Origin: JBDTNQ01 sp039933635
GTDB lineage: Bacteria; Acidobacteriota; Vicinamibacteria; Vicinamibacterales; SCN-69-37
Assembly (NCBI GenBank): GCA_039933635.1
Contig: JBDTNQ010000036.1
Location: 1 to 34,668 of the forward strand
Direction: 5' to 3'
DNA: 34,668 nucleotides
Each line of letters starts with the position of its first letter. Positions within the stretch are counted from its first letter, which is position 1. Below, in pieces: positions 7,814 to 16,210 of this stretch. The notes beneath the pieces were generated by a model. The model had not been told where the DNA came from. It worked only from the letters and a program-made list of their open reading frames with translations, and did not search any database. The position numbers were made by a program, and so were the translations under genes.

Positions 7814-9274
7814 GTGGCACAGGACCTGCACCCCTCGAAACCCGTGTCGAAGCCCGGGGGATGGGAGACGCTGCGGACACGCCTGGCGCGTGAGCAAGCG
7901 ATCCTCGTGTCGTTTGTCGTTCTTTACTGTGTGCTTGGCCGACTTGGCCTCTGGCTGAGTTACGGCCATCCGGCCGCGAGTCTAATCTGGCCGTCGTCGG
8001 GCCTGGCGCTCGGCGCGTTGTTGATTCTTGGCTACCGAATCTGGCCGGCGGTGTTCTGCGCGTCGGCAGTCGTGTACGCATCCGTGCTCGGGCCGTTGCC
8101 TGGTGTCTTGCTCATCGCGGCCGGTCACACCATTGAGAGCCTGCTGGCGGCTTACCTGGTGAACCGATACGCCGACGGACGTCACGCGCTTCAGAATCCG
8201 ATCAACAGTTTTCGGTTCGCGGGCATCGCGTTGCTCGTGAGCACAGCATCCGGTCCGACCCTGAACGCGCTGGCGCTTGCGGCGACCGGCAGCGCCCTTT
8301 GGACCGACTACGGAGTCATCTGGCTGGCCCTCAGCCTTGGGAGCTTCCTCGGGATGCTCCTCGTGACGCCGCTCATCGCGCTTTTCAGTCAAGGCCCGCA
8401 CCGCTGGCGCCCATCGCAGGTCGTCGAGGCCGGGGTCGTACTCGTCGCTCTGTTGTTGACGGGCTTGATCGGCTTCTTCGAATTCCCGCTTCGCCTGCGC
8501 GGCTTTCCAAACGAACTGCTCGTGATGCCCGTCCTGTTGTGGGCGGTATTCCGTCTCGGCCGCCGCGCGGCGGCATCGGCGCTGGTCCTGCTCGCGGTCA
8601 TTGTCATTGCCGGGACGCTCAATCACTACGGTCCGTTCATTCGGGCCACGCCATTCAGTTCGCTCCTCGGCGTGAACGTGTTCCTGGCCGGACTCGCCGT
8701 GATGACGGTGTCGCTCGCCGCGCTCGCGTCCGACTATGCCGTAGCCGAAGCGCAATTGCGCGAGCTCGTGGTCACGGATCCGCTGACCGGACTGCCGAAC
8801 TACCGGCGCCTGCTGGAAGTGCTGCAGATGGAAATCGCGCGCGCCGATCGGCACGACCGCCCGTTCGCCGTCGTCTTCTTCGACATGGACGGGCTCAAGC
8901 GCATCAACGACGAGATGGGGCATCTCATCGGCAGCCGTGCCGTCTGCCGGTTCGCCGAAACGCTGAGGGCGGCGTGTCGCGAAACGGATACACCGGCGCG
9001 CTATGGCGGCGATGAATTCGTCGCGGTCCTCTCCGATACCGATCTCGACGGCGCAAAGCTCGTCGTCAAACGCACGAACGAACGGCTGCAGGACGACGGC
9101 GATCAACCGCGTCTGTCGGTCAGCGCCGGCGTGGCCATCTATCCCCGTGACGGCGGGACGCCGACGACGTTGCTCAGCGCCGCCGATCGCGCGCTCTACG
9201 CCAACAAGGCAGACAAGGCTACGGCCCGTCGGCGCGGCGTGGTGGAAATGCGGGAATGGACCAACGCGCGCTGA
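7814..9274 (+). CDS. MASE1-GGDEF diguanylate cyclase (first of tandem pair)
   Basis: A 486-aa membrane-bound enzyme predicted to make cyclic di-GMP from two GTP. The N-terminal MASE1 sensor region (~30-300) contains about eight hydrophobic helices, including the ASLIWPSSGLALG segment typical of MASE1. The GGDEF domain (~305-475) has the intact catalytic motif GGDEF at 398-402 and an inhibitory I-site R389-E-T-D392 exactly five residues upstream, so product inhibition is expected. The start is taken as GTG at 7814, the only candidate before the first helix apart from a GTG at 7844. GGAGG at 7807-7811 is only 2 nt from it, too close for ideal pairing, so the start is uncertain. The ligand of the MASE1 domain is unknown. 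Confidence 0.93.
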   Translation: MAQDLHPSKPVSKPGGWETLRTRLAREQAILVSFVVLYCVLGRLGLWLSYGHPAASLIWPSSGLALGALLILGYRIWPAVFCASAVVYASVLGPLPGVLLIAAGHTIESLLAAYLVNRYADGRHALQNPINSFRFAGIALLVSTASGPTLNALALAATGSALWTDYGVIWLALSLGSFLGMLLVTPLIALFSQGPHRWRPSQVVEAGVVLVALLLTGLIGFFEFPLRLRGFPNELLVMPVLLWAVFRLGRRAAASALVLLAVIVIAGTLNHYGPFIRATPFSSLLGVNVFLAGLAVMTVSLAALASDYAVAEAQLRELVVTDPLTGLPNYRRLLEVLQMEIARADRHDRPFAVVFFDMDGLKRINDEMGHLIGSRAVCRFAETLRAACRETDTPARYGGDEFVAVLSDTDLDGAKLVVKRTNERLQDDGDQPRLSVSAGVAIYPRDGGTPTTLLSAADRALYANKADKATARRRGVVEMREWTNAR

Positions 9275-9423
9275 GCATGCGCGGCCGGCCCGCGTCGGTC
9301 CGCCGACACCAGGCAGAAAGTCCATAGGACTGGAACGTCAGGCCGTTCGCGACCTGCGAATATCTGTTCGTCACGTTCTGGCATACGACCTGCACGCCAG
9401 ATACGCCAGCCGAACGACGGTTC

Positions 9424-10836
9424 ATGCACTCCAGATTGGCGCGTCATCCGCTCGTCCTCGCGGGAATCTTCGGAATCTACTTCGCGCTGGGCCAACTTGG
9501 GCTGGCCGTTGGTGGCTTTTCCGGCGACAGGATGGCCGTGTGGCCAGCCGGCGGATTCGCCATTGCCGCTCTGGTCATCGTTGGCCGCCGCGCGTGGCCG
9601 GCGATCTTTGTCGGCGCGTTCTGCTCGCTGGCGATTCCCACCCATCGGATCGTGTTCCCCGCCGTGGTCGCGACCGGCTACACGCTCGAGGCCATGCTCG
9701 GCGCCCTGCTCATCGACAGATTTGCCAGGGGCGACAAAGCGTTCCAGAGCGCCGCCACGATTTTTAGGTTCGTCGCGATTGCCGCGCTCGCGGCCGCCTG
9801 CGGCGCGACACCCGGCGCGCTGGCGACTGTGTTCCTCGGGCCGACTCAGTGGATCGACTTCGCCTACCTCTGGATGAGCTGGTGGCTGGCCGGTTTCGCG
9901 GGGATTCTCGTGACCGGTCCGCTCTCGATGCTGTGGGTGGCGACGCCCATCGAGCGTCCACGCATCGTCGAATTGCTCGAGGCGGCCGCGATCCTGGTCG
10001 TCCTCACGGGCCTCTGCCTGGTCGTGTTCGCCGGGCGTTTCCCTTCTGACGTCCAGAACTATCCGCTGGAATTCCTCTGTGTACCCGTGCTCCTGTGGGC
10101 CGCATTCCGTCAAGGCCGCCGGACAGTTGTGACCGCGACCACGATCCTGTCGGGCCTGGCCCTCTGGGGCACCGTCCACGGCTTCGGCCCGTTTGTGCGC
10201 CAAAGCCAGTACGAAGCGCTTGTGCTCGTGCACGCCTATGCGAGCGTGATGGCCACGATGGGCGCGGTGCTGGCGGCAGTGGTGGCGGAGCACAAACACG
10301 CCGAGCGCCAGTTGCGGGAGATGGCCACGACCGATCCGCTGACCGGGCTCCCGAACTATCGGCGCCTGCTCGAGGTGCTGAAGATCGAGATTGCGCGATC
10401 GCATCGGACAGGCCGTCCGTTCGCGGTGCTCTTCGTGGACATGAACGGCCTGAAGAAACTGAACGACAAGTACGGCCATCTGGCGGGCAGTCGCGCGCTG
10501 TGCCGCATCGCGGACACGCTGCGGCAGTCGTGCCGGCAGATAGATACGCCGGCGCGCTTTGGCGGCGACGAGTTCGCGCTCGTGCTGCCCGAAACGGGCG
10601 AAGCGGGAGGGCAGGTGGTCCTGCGCCGGATTGGCGAGACGCTTGCCGCGGATGCGATCAAACCCACGGTGGCCATCAGCGGCGGCGTTGCGGTCTTCCC
10701 GCGCGACGGTGACTCACCGACCCTGCTCCTACGCGCGGCGGACAAGCTGCTCTATCGCGCCAAGGCTGAAAACGCGGCGAGCCGCAAGCGCACGGTTGCC
10801 GAGGTGGACGAACGGAAGACGGGGACGCTCTTCTAG
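9424..10836 (+). CDS. MASE1-GGDEF diguanylate cyclase (second of tandem pair)
   Basis: A 470-aa paralogue of the gene upstream with the same layout: a MASE1-like region of about eight membrane helices (~10-295), then a GGDEF domain (~300-465). The catalytic motif GGDEF is at 380-384 and the I-site R371-Q-I-D374 is intact. The GGDEF domains of the two proteins share long stretches such as TDPLTGLPNYRRLLEVL, while the membrane halves are much more diverged. This suggests duplication followed by sensor diversification. The 149-bp gap between the copies (9275-9423) shows no gene; it holds a weak GTCGG/CCGAC hairpin near 9295. The ATG at 9424 directly precedes the first helix and lacks a clear Shine-Dalgarno sequence. 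Confidence 0.93.
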   Translation: MHSRLARHPLVLAGIFGIYFALGQLGLAVGGFSGDRMAVWPAGGFAIAALVIVGRRAWPAIFVGAFCSLAIPTHRIVFPAVVATGYTLEAMLGALLIDRFARGDKAFQSAATIFRFVAIAALAAACGATPGALATVFLGPTQWIDFAYLWMSWWLAGFAGILVTGPLSMLWVATPIERPRIVELLEAAAILVVLTGLCLVVFAGRFPSDVQNYPLEFLCVPVLLWAAFRQGRRTVVTATTILSGLALWGTVHGFGPFVRQSQYEALVLVHAYASVMATMGAVLAAVVAEHKHAERQLREMATTDPLTGLPNYRRLLEVLKIEIARSHRTGRPFAVLFVDMNGLKKLNDKYGHLAGSRALCRIADTLRQSCRQIDTPARFGGDEFALVLPETGEAGGQVVLRRIGETLAADAIKPTVAISGGVAVFPRDGDSPTLLLRAADKLLYRAKAENAASRKRTVAEVDERKTGTLF

Positions 10837-10884
10837 GCGCCAGTGCCATCAGAGCGCCGCGACGCGCCTGTCTGCCAAACGCCT

Positions 10885-10890
10885 TACACT
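10885..10890 (+). promoter_or_regulatory. -10 element of a predicted leaderless transcript of the HerA-like gene
   Basis: TACACT ends exactly 6 nt before a GTG at 10897, so +1 would be the first base of that codon. This favours GTG 10897 over the in-frame GTG at 10843 as the start. No -35 box is evident. Confidence 0.45.
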
Positions 10891-10896
10891 ACCCCG

Positions 10897-12429
10897 GTGA
10901 CGCAGCCACTCCCATTCGCGCGCACTCCCGACGGTCGTGACCTGGCCCTCCTGCCCGGTCTGGCGAATCGTCACGGCCTCATCACGGGTGCGACCGGCAC
11001 GGGCAAGACGGTCACGCTCCAGGTGCTCGCCGAACGCTTCTCCCATATCGGCGTGCCGACGTTCATGGCCGACGTGAAGGGGGACCTCGCGGGCCTTGCG
11101 GCGGCGGGCAGCCTCTCGCCGAAACTGGCCGAGCGCCTGAAGGACCTCAAGCTCGACACGCCTCCGTTTGCGTCGAGTCCCGTGACCTTCTGGGACGTGT
11201 TCGGCAAGGGGGGCCATCCCGTCCGCGCCACCGTGTCGGACATGGGACCGCTCGTGCTCAGCCGTCTGTTCAACCTCAACGAAACCCAGCGTGGCGTCCT
11301 CACCCTGGCCTTCAAGGTTGCGGACGACAACAACCTCCTGATTCTGGACGCCAAGGACCTGCGGGCGATCCTGCAGTACGTCGGCGACAACGCCAAGCAG
11401 TTCACGACCGACTACGGCAATGTGTCCGCGGCGTCGATTGGCGCCATCCAGCGCTCTCTGCTGGCCGTGGAGCAACAGGGCGGCGACAAGTTCTTCGGCG
11501 AGCCGATGCTCGACATCGATGATCTGATTCAGACGATGCCTGATGGCCGAGGTGTCGTGAACATCCTCGCCGCCGATCAGCTCATGCTCGCGCCCAAGGT
11601 CTACGCGAGCTTCCTGCTGTGGATGTTGTCGGAGCTGTTCGAGCGCCTGCCCGAAGTTGGTGATCCCGAGAAGCCGAAAGTCGTGTTCTTCTTCGATGAG
11701 GCACACCTGCTGTTCGAGGATGCGGAGCCGTCGCTCGTCGAGAAGATCGAGCAGGTCATCCGCTTGATTCGCTCGAAGGGCGTCGGCGTCTACTTCGTCA
11801 CGCAAAACCCCCTGGATGTTCCGGACAAGGTGCTCGCGCAGCTCGGCAACCGCGTGCAGCATGCGTTGCGCGCCTTCACCCCGCGCGATCAGAAGGCCGT
11901 GAACACGGCCGCATCGACGCTGCGGACGAACAAGGCGTTCGACACGGAGAAAGCCATCACCGAGCTGGCCGTCGGCGAGGCGCTCGTGTCGTGTCTGGAC
12001 GACAAGGGCACGCCAGTCGTGGTGGAACGCGCGTGGATCATGCCGCCAGCATCGCGCATCGGACCGATCTCCGTCGATGAACGGTCTGCCGTCCTGAACG
12101 CGTCGCTGGTGAAGGGCCACTACGAGCAGATCGTCGATCGGCAGTCGGCCTACGAGACGTTGAAGGGGAGGGCCGAGGCGCAGGCCGCCCCGTCAGCGCC
12201 TGGCACCCGCGTCCCGCAGGCACCGATTCCGATGCCGCCAGCGCAGGAGGGCGGGTCGCTCACCGGATCGCTCGGCGGGTTGATCTTCGGGACCACCGGC
12301 CCGCGCGGTGGTAAACACGAGGGCATCCTCGAATCTGCCGCGCGCAGTGCCGCGAGGAGCATGGGCTCCGGCGTGGCGCGCACGATCCTTCGTGGCGTGC
12401 TCGGCGGGATGCTCGGCGGGAGACGGTAG
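10897..12429 (+). CDS. HerA/YjgR-like (DUF853) P-loop ATPase
   Basis: A 510-aa ATPase of the HerA/FtsK superfamily, DUF853 branch (E. coli YjgR-like). Walker A is GATGTGKT at 31-38; Walker B is VVFFFDEAH with D267-E268. Other conserved segments are FMADVKGDLAG, SDMGPLVLSRL, the sensor-like VYFVTQNPLDVPD and an arginine region LGNRVQHALRAFTPRDQKA. The C-terminus (~430-510) is a low-complexity Pro/Gly/Ala stretch ending in a glycine-rich tail (GGMLGGRR). HerA proteins are hexameric DNA translocases; the DUF853 branch has no settled function and is not next to NurA here. An upstream in-frame GTG at 10843 would add 18 residues, but the -10 placement and the lack of homologous-looking sequence argue for 10897. 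Confidence 0.9.
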   Translation: MTQPLPFARTPDGRDLALLPGLANRHGLITGATGTGKTVTLQVLAERFSHIGVPTFMADVKGDLAGLAAAGSLSPKLAERLKDLKLDTPPFASSPVTFWDVFGKGGHPVRATVSDMGPLVLSRLFNLNETQRGVLTLAFKVADDNNLLILDAKDLRAILQYVGDNAKQFTTDYGNVSAASIGAIQRSLLAVEQQGGDKFFGEPMLDIDDLIQTMPDGRGVVNILAADQLMLAPKVYASFLLWMLSELFERLPEVGDPEKPKVVFFFDEAHLLFEDAEPSLVEKIEQVIRLIRSKGVGVYFVTQNPLDVPDKVLAQLGNRVQHALRAFTPRDQKAVNTAASTLRTNKAFDTEKAITELAVGEALVSCLDDKGTPVVVERAWIMPPASRIGPISVDERSAVLNASLVKGHYEQIVDRQSAYETLKGRAEAQAAPSAPGTRVPQAPIPMPPAQEGGSLTGSLGGLIFGTTGPRGGKHEGILESAARSAARSMGSGVARTILRGVLGGMLGGRR

Positions 12430-12447
12430 GCCCTGTTCGAGCGCGCG

Positions 12448-12482
12448 CGACCGTCCGTCGGGCGTCGGCCGTCGGGCGCGGG
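12448..12482. repeat. Heptamer-based tandem repeat (CGTCGGG type)
   Basis: The 71-bp gap between the HerA-like and glycosyltransferase genes contains back-to-back 7-nt units: CGTCGGG, CGTCGGC, CGTCGGG and a degenerate CGCGGGG. The same stretch can be read as a 14-bp direct repeat with CCGTCGGGCG at 12455-12464 and 12469-12478. No gene is present. Confidence 0.6.
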
Positions 12483-12500
12483 GCTCAGGTTCGAAAATTC

Positions 12501-13760
12501 ATGCCCGTTCCTCGTCGAATCCTTCTGACAACCTGGGGCTCGTACGGCGATCTGTTTCCATATCTCGCCTTGGCCATCCGGCTGAAGGCCATGGGTCACT
12601 CGCCGGCGCTGGCGACGTGCGAGTTCTATCGCGACATGGTGACCGCGGCCGGCATCGAGTTCCATCCAATGTCGCCCGACGTCAATCCGCGCGACACCGC
12701 GCTGATAGCGCGCGTGATGGATCCCGCCCACGGGACGGAAGTCATCCTGCGCGAGCTGATCGTTCCGCACGTGCGCGCGGCGTTCAACCAGCTTCGCGCG
12801 GCTGCCCGGGACGCCGAGTTGATCGTCACGCACCCGGTCACGTTCGCCGCCCCGCTCGTCGCGCGCGCGATGCATCGCCGGTGGCTGTCAGCCGTGCTCG
12901 CACCGTCATCCATGTTCTCGCTCACCGATTTTCCGGTGCTGCCGCCCGCCGTATCACTTGTCCGCCTGCTGCGGAGCACGACCTGGACGGCACGGGCCTT
13001 CATGAGTCTGGCTCGTCGGATCACCGGACCCTGGACGAAGCCCGTCCGGGAGCTTGCCGCCGAGCTGGGACTTCCGGACGCCGGCGACCCGCTCTACGAA
13101 GGGCAGTTTTCGCCCTACGGCACCCTGGCGCTGTTTTCGCCCGTGCTGGGGCCGCCCCAGCCGGACTGGCCGCCGCGCACGAGGGCGACAGGATTCGTGT
13201 TCCATCAGGAAGGGCAGGATCTCGCTCCCGGCCTGCGCGCGTTCCTGGACGCCGGCGCTCCACCGATCGTCTTCACGCTCGGCTCGTCGGCCGTTGGCGC
13301 GCCCGGACGCTTCTGGATCGAGAGCGTCGACGCGATTGCCCGGCTGCGGCAGCGTGCCGTGTTGCTCGTCGGCCGCGGCGTTGCTCCGCCTCGCATCGGC
13401 ACGTCGCCGGATGTCTTCGTCGCTGACTTCGCGCCACACGCACCGCTCTTCGCGCGCGCGTCGGTGGTCGTTCACCACGGTGGCGTCGGTACAACGGCGC
13501 AAGCCTTGCGGGCCGGCAAGCCGATGCTGGTCGTCCCGCACGCGCACGACCAGCCGGACAACGCGTTCCGCGTGCGCCGTCTGGGGGTCGCACGCGTGAT
13601 CGATGCGACGCGCTACCGGGCGGGATCGGTGGCCTCGCAGCTGCGACAGTTGACGCAGCATGGTTCCTACCGTGCGCGCGCGGCGGACGTCCACAGGGTT
13701 GTGGCGGCTGAACGCGGCATGGAGCACGCGTGTGAGACGATGCTCGCTGCTTGTCCATGA
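12501..13760 (+). CDS. GT1-family (UGT/MGT-like) glycosyltransferase
   Basis: A 419-aa GT-B fold glycosyltransferase that should transfer a sugar from a nucleotide-sugar donor to a small or lipid acceptor. The N-terminal acceptor domain begins with ILLTTWGSYGDLFPYLALA, typical of macrolide/sterol glycosyltransferases. The C-terminal donor domain carries the family signature VVHHGGVGTTAQALRAGKP (His325-His326-Gly-Gly) followed by VPHAHDQPDNA, where the D-Q pair contacts the donor sugar. There is no signal peptide or membrane helix. It overlaps the next gene by 4 nt (ATGA), so glycosyltransferase and SRPBCC protein are probably translated together. The acceptor is unknown; the coupled SRPBCC pocket protein hints at a hydrophobic one. 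Confidence 0.88.
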   Translation: MPVPRRILLTTWGSYGDLFPYLALAIRLKAMGHSPALATCEFYRDMVTAAGIEFHPMSPDVNPRDTALIARVMDPAHGTEVILRELIVPHVRAAFNQLRAAARDAELIVTHPVTFAAPLVARAMHRRWLSAVLAPSSMFSLTDFPVLPPAVSLVRLLRSTTWTARAFMSLARRITGPWTKPVRELAAELGLPDAGDPLYEGQFSPYGTLALFSPVLGPPQPDWPPRTRATGFVFHQEGQDLAPGLRAFLDAGAPPIVFTLGSSAVGAPGRFWIESVDAIARLRQRAVLLVGRGVAPPRIGTSPDVFVADFAPHAPLFARASVVVHHGGVGTTAQALRAGKPMLVVPHAHDQPDNAFRVRRLGVARVIDATRYRAGSVASQLRQLTQHGSYRARAADVHRVVAAERGMEHACETMLAACP

Positions 13761-14224
13761 CGCACCGGTTGTCTGTCAGGCTCGATCTGCCCCTGCCGAT
13801 CGAAAAGGTCTTCGCCTTCTTCGGTGACGCGGGCAACCTCGAGCGCATCACGCCGCCCGAACTGCGTTTCCGCATCCTCACGCCGCAGCCGATCGTCATG
13901 GCACCAGGCGCGATCATCGACTACCAGTTGCAGCTGCTCGGCGCCCGCTTCAAGTGGCGGTCCGAGATCACCGAATGGGACCCGCCTCATCGGTTCGTGG
14001 ACGTCCAGCTCAAGGGCCCGTACCGCGAGTGGATTCACACGCACAGATTCGTTTCGACCGCGGGAGGGACGACGATTCTCGACGACGTGCGGTATCGGTT
14101 GCCGATGTCGCCGCTGGGCGATATCGCGTACCCGGTCGTGAGGGTGCAACTGGCGCGCATCTTTGCGTACCGCACCTCGGCGGTCACCCGCCTGTTGAGC
14201 GCAGGCAGCCCACCTGCGCGATAA
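13757..14224 (+). CDS. SRPBCC / ligand-pocket (polyketide cyclase-like) protein
   Basis: A 155-aa START/Bet v1-like fold protein. Motifs seen: LDLPLPIEKVFAFFGDAGNLERITPPEL (the usual opening of bacterial CoxG/SRPBCC proteins), WRSEITEWDPPHRFVDVQLKGPY, and GGTTILDDVRYRLPMSPLG. The ATG at 13757 overlaps the glycosyltransferase stop as ATGA. A TTG at 13751 is possible but less likely. Proteins of this type bind hydrophobic ligands or assist ring closure; here the function is unassigned. Its TAA stop lies inside the presumed -10 element of mtnB. Confidence 0.85.
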   Translation: MTHRLSVRLDLPLPIEKVFAFFGDAGNLERITPPELRFRILTPQPIVMAPGAIIDYQLQLLGARFKWRSEITEWDPPHRFVDVQLKGPYREWIHTHRFVSTAGGTTILDDVRYRLPMSPLGDIAYPVVRVQLARIFAYRTSAVTRLLSAGSPPAR

Positions 14225-14225
14225 T
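14220..14225 (+). promoter_or_regulatory. -10 element of a predicted leaderless mtnB transcript
   Basis: GATAAT ends exactly 6 nt before the mtnB ATG at 14232 and overlaps the stop codon of the preceding gene. A TTGAGC at 14195-14200 would be a -35 with a long 19-bp spacer. No Shine-Dalgarno sequence is present. Confidence 0.5.
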
Positions 14226-14231
14226 CCGGCC

Positions 14232-14885
14232 ATGCCGGGCCCCACCCCGTTGCCGTCGCCCGCGAGCGCCGCCCGGCGCCTGGCCGATGCCGGCCGGCGG
14301 TTCTACGAGCGCGGCTGGGTGCTGGGGACGAGTGGCAATTTCAGCGCGGTTACCTCTCGGCGGCCCCTGCGCATCGTGATCACGCCGAGCGCCACGCACA
14401 AGGGGCGCCTCAGCGGACGAGAGTTTCTCACGGTGGGCGAAACGGGCAGGTCCACGCGAGCGGCGGAGGGACGGCCATCCGCGGAGACGCTCCTGCATCT
14501 CGAAATTGTGCGAGCGCGTGGCGCTGGCGCGGTCTTGCACACACATTCCGTTTGGGGCACGATACTTTCAGATCTCCACGCAGCAGATGAGGGCCTCGCC
14601 ATCGAGGGCTACGAGATGCTCAAGGGCCTCGCGGGCGTGAACACGCACGTGCATCGCGAGTGGCTGCCGATTCTCGAGAACGATCAGGACATGCCGCGGC
14701 TGGCCGCCGCCGCGCATGACGTCCTGACGCGCGAGCCTGCCGCACACGGGCTGCTGCTTCGCGGGCATGGGTTGTATACGTGGGGCGCGACGATTGACGA
14801 AGCCGAGCGGCACGTCGAGATTCTGGAATTCCTGCTCGAAGCGCTCGGCCGGAGGATCAACCATGGCCATCATCACCATCCCTGA
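14232..14885 (+). CDS. mtnB: Methylthioribulose-1-phosphate dehydratase
   Basis: A 217-aa zinc enzyme of the class II aldolase fold. It dehydrates 5-methylthioribulose-1-phosphate to the diketone intermediate of the methionine salvage pathway in the cytoplasm. Zinc ligands are visible as H103 and H105 in LHTHSVWG and H179 in LLRGHGLYTWG. The GTSGNFSA phosphate/substrate loop and the YEMLKGL segment with the catalytic Glu are also present. Length is normal for MtnB. It is the first gene of mtnB-mtnD-mtnC and overlaps mtnD by 23 nt. No other mtn gene (mtnA, mtnK, mtnP) is in the window, so the upper pathway must be encoded elsewhere. Confidence 0.93.
   Translation: MPGPTPLPSPASAARRLADAGRRFYERGWVLGTSGNFSAVTSRRPLRIVITPSATHKGRLSGREFLTVGETGRSTRAAEGRPSAETLLHLEIVRARGAGAVLHTHSVWGTILSDLHAADEGLAIEGYEMLKGLAGVNTHVHREWLPILENDQDMPRLAAAAHDVLTREPAAHGLLLRGHGLYTWGATIDEAERHVEILEFLLEALGRRINHGHHHHP
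14851..14856 (+). promoter_or_regulatory. Shine-Dalgarno sequence fixing the mtnD start
   Basis: GGAGGA lies 6 nt before the ATG at 14863, inside the 3' end of mtnB. It selects that ATG over the in-frame upstream start at 14767 and implies internal initiation within the mtn operon. Confidence 0.75.
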
Positions 14886-15429
14886 ACGCGATCGGCGGAT
14901 CGACGATGCGGATGAGATCCGCGCGGTGCTGGCGCCCTTCGGCGTGGATTACGAGCGCGCGGAACCCAACATGCCGGTGGCGCCTGATGCACCCGCCGCG
15001 ACCCTGCTCGAGGCCTACAAGGACACGATCGACGAGTTGAACGCCCGGGGTGGGTACGTGACCGCCGATGTGATCGACGTGTTTCCCGACACGCCCGGTC
15101 TCGATGCCATGCTCAACCGATTCAGCTCCGAGCACTGGCACAGTGAGGATGAAGTCCGTTTCATCATCGAGGGCCGGGGCGTGTTCCACATTCATCCGCC
15201 CGGTGAGCCCGTCATGGCCGTAGAGGTGGGCCCGGGTGATCTGATCCGTGTGCCGGCCGGCACGCACCATTGGTTCGATCTCTGCGCCGATCGCCGCATC
15301 CGCGCGATCCGGCTGTTCAAGGACCCCGCCGGCTGGGCACCCAACTACACGGGATCCGGCGTGGACAGAGGCTTCCAGCCCCTCTGCTTTGGCCCCGCCT
15401 ATTTCCCCGCCATGTTCGATCGCATGTAG
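14863..15429 (+). CDS. mtnD: Acireductone dioxygenase
   Basis: A 188-aa cupin-fold dioxygenase of methionine salvage. It converts acireductone plus O2 to the 2-oxo acid precursor of methionine and formate when iron-bound, or to an off-pathway product with nickel. Metal ligands are clear: H91-x-H93-x3-E97 in SSEHWHSEDEVRF and H136 in PAGTHHWFD. The family ending VDRGFQPLCFGPAYFPAMF is intact. The start is set by GGAGGA 6 nt upstream of ATG 14863. The gene overlaps mtnB and lies 12 nt before mtnC, so the three are one transcription unit. Confidence 0.95.
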   Translation: MAIITIPERDRRIDDADEIRAVLAPFGVDYERAEPNMPVAPDAPAATLLEAYKDTIDELNARGGYVTADVIDVFPDTPGLDAMLNRFSSEHWHSEDEVRFIIEGRGVFHIHPPGEPVMAVEVGPGDLIRVPAGTHHWFDLCADRRIRAIRLFKDPAGWAPNYTGSGVDRGFQPLCFGPAYFPAMFDRM

Positions 15430-15441
15430 AAGGGTTCGAGC

Positions 15442-16185
15442 GTGGGAGTGTCGGAAGGCGCGAAGGTTCGCTTGGTGCTGCTCGACATCGAGGGCACCAC
15501 TACACCGATCGCATTCGTGCACGACGTGCTTTTTCCTTTTGCCCGTCTGCGCTTGGGTGATTGGCTCACCCGGCACGCTGGTACCGATTCCCGTCGCGAC
15601 ATCGTCGAAACGTTGCGTGTGGAGCACGCTGCTGACCTCGCGCGCGGAGAAGCTGTGGGTCCGGGGTACGACAATCAGGATGACAACGCCGTGGTGGCGT
15701 ACGCGACGTGGCTCATGGACCGCGATCGCAAGTCACCTGGTCTCAAACGCTGGCAGGGACTGATCTGGGAAGAGGGCTATCAGGCTGGTCTCCTTCACGG
15801 CGAGGTGTATCCGGATGTGCCGCCCGCGATTCGCCGGTGGCGCATGAGCGGGGTCGACGTGGCGATCTACTCATCGGGCAGCGAGCTGGCTCAGCGGCGA
15901 TTGTTCGCGTCGACCGCGCATGGCGATCTCACGCCGCTCTTCTCGGGTTTCTTCGATACGGCCGTCGGCCCGAAGACTGAGCCGACGAGCTATCGCCGCA
16001 TCGCTTCTGCGCTTGCGCACGAGCCGGCGTCCACGCTGTTCGTGTCCGACGTGACGCACGAGCTTCGCGCGGCCGACGCGGCCGGATGTCAGACGCGGCT
16101 CTGTCTCCGTCCGGGCAACGCCAATCAGCCGGACGCCGGCGGCTACGTCACGCTGACGTCGTTCGCGGACATTCAGCTTCCGTAG
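15442..16185 (+). CDS. mtnC: 2,3-diketo-5-methylthiopentyl-1-phosphate enolase-phosphatase
   Basis: A 247-aa HAD-superfamily enzyme that enolises and then dephosphorylates diketo-5-methylthiopentyl-1-phosphate to acireductone, feeding mtnD. Motif I is LLDIEGTTTP with nucleophile/Mg ligand D15 and the MtnC-specific E17. It also has IYSSGS (motif II), the PKTEPTSYRRIA lysine region (motif III) and LFVSDVTHELRAADAAG (motif IV, Mg ligand). The cap begins IAFVHDVLFPFAR, characteristic of MtnC. The start is a GTG at 15442, with a second GTG at 15448 equally possible; neither has a strong Shine-Dalgarno sequence. Confidence 0.93.
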   Translation: MGVSEGAKVRLVLLDIEGTTTPIAFVHDVLFPFARLRLGDWLTRHAGTDSRRDIVETLRVEHAADLARGEAVGPGYDNQDDNAVVAYATWLMDRDRKSPGLKRWQGLIWEEGYQAGLLHGEVYPDVPPAIRRWRMSGVDVAIYSSGSELAQRRLFASTAHGDLTPLFSGFFDTAVGPKTEPTSYRRIASALAHEPASTLFVSDVTHELRAADAAGCQTRLCLRPGNANQPDAGGYVTLTSFADIQLP

Positions 16186-16197
16186 GCCGTTCTGTCC

Positions 16198-16203
16198 CAT
16201 AAT
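16198..16203 (+). promoter_or_regulatory. -10-like element just before the hydrolase start
   Basis: CATAAT ends 7 nt before the GTG at 16211 in a gap of only 25 bp after mtnC. It fits a leaderless transcript; no -35 box is recognisable. Confidence 0.4.
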
Positions 16204-16210
16204 TCTTCGC

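Noticed and set aside
7982..9325. Long minus-strand open frame across the first GGDEF gene (and a similar one at 9196-10479)
   Set aside because: Both mirror the MASE1-GGDEF genes and have compositions typical of GC-rich antisense frames.
14185..14231. A SAM-type riboswitch upstream of mtnB
   Set aside because: The gap is only 7 bp and the upstream sequence codes for the SRPBCC protein, so no structured leader can fit.
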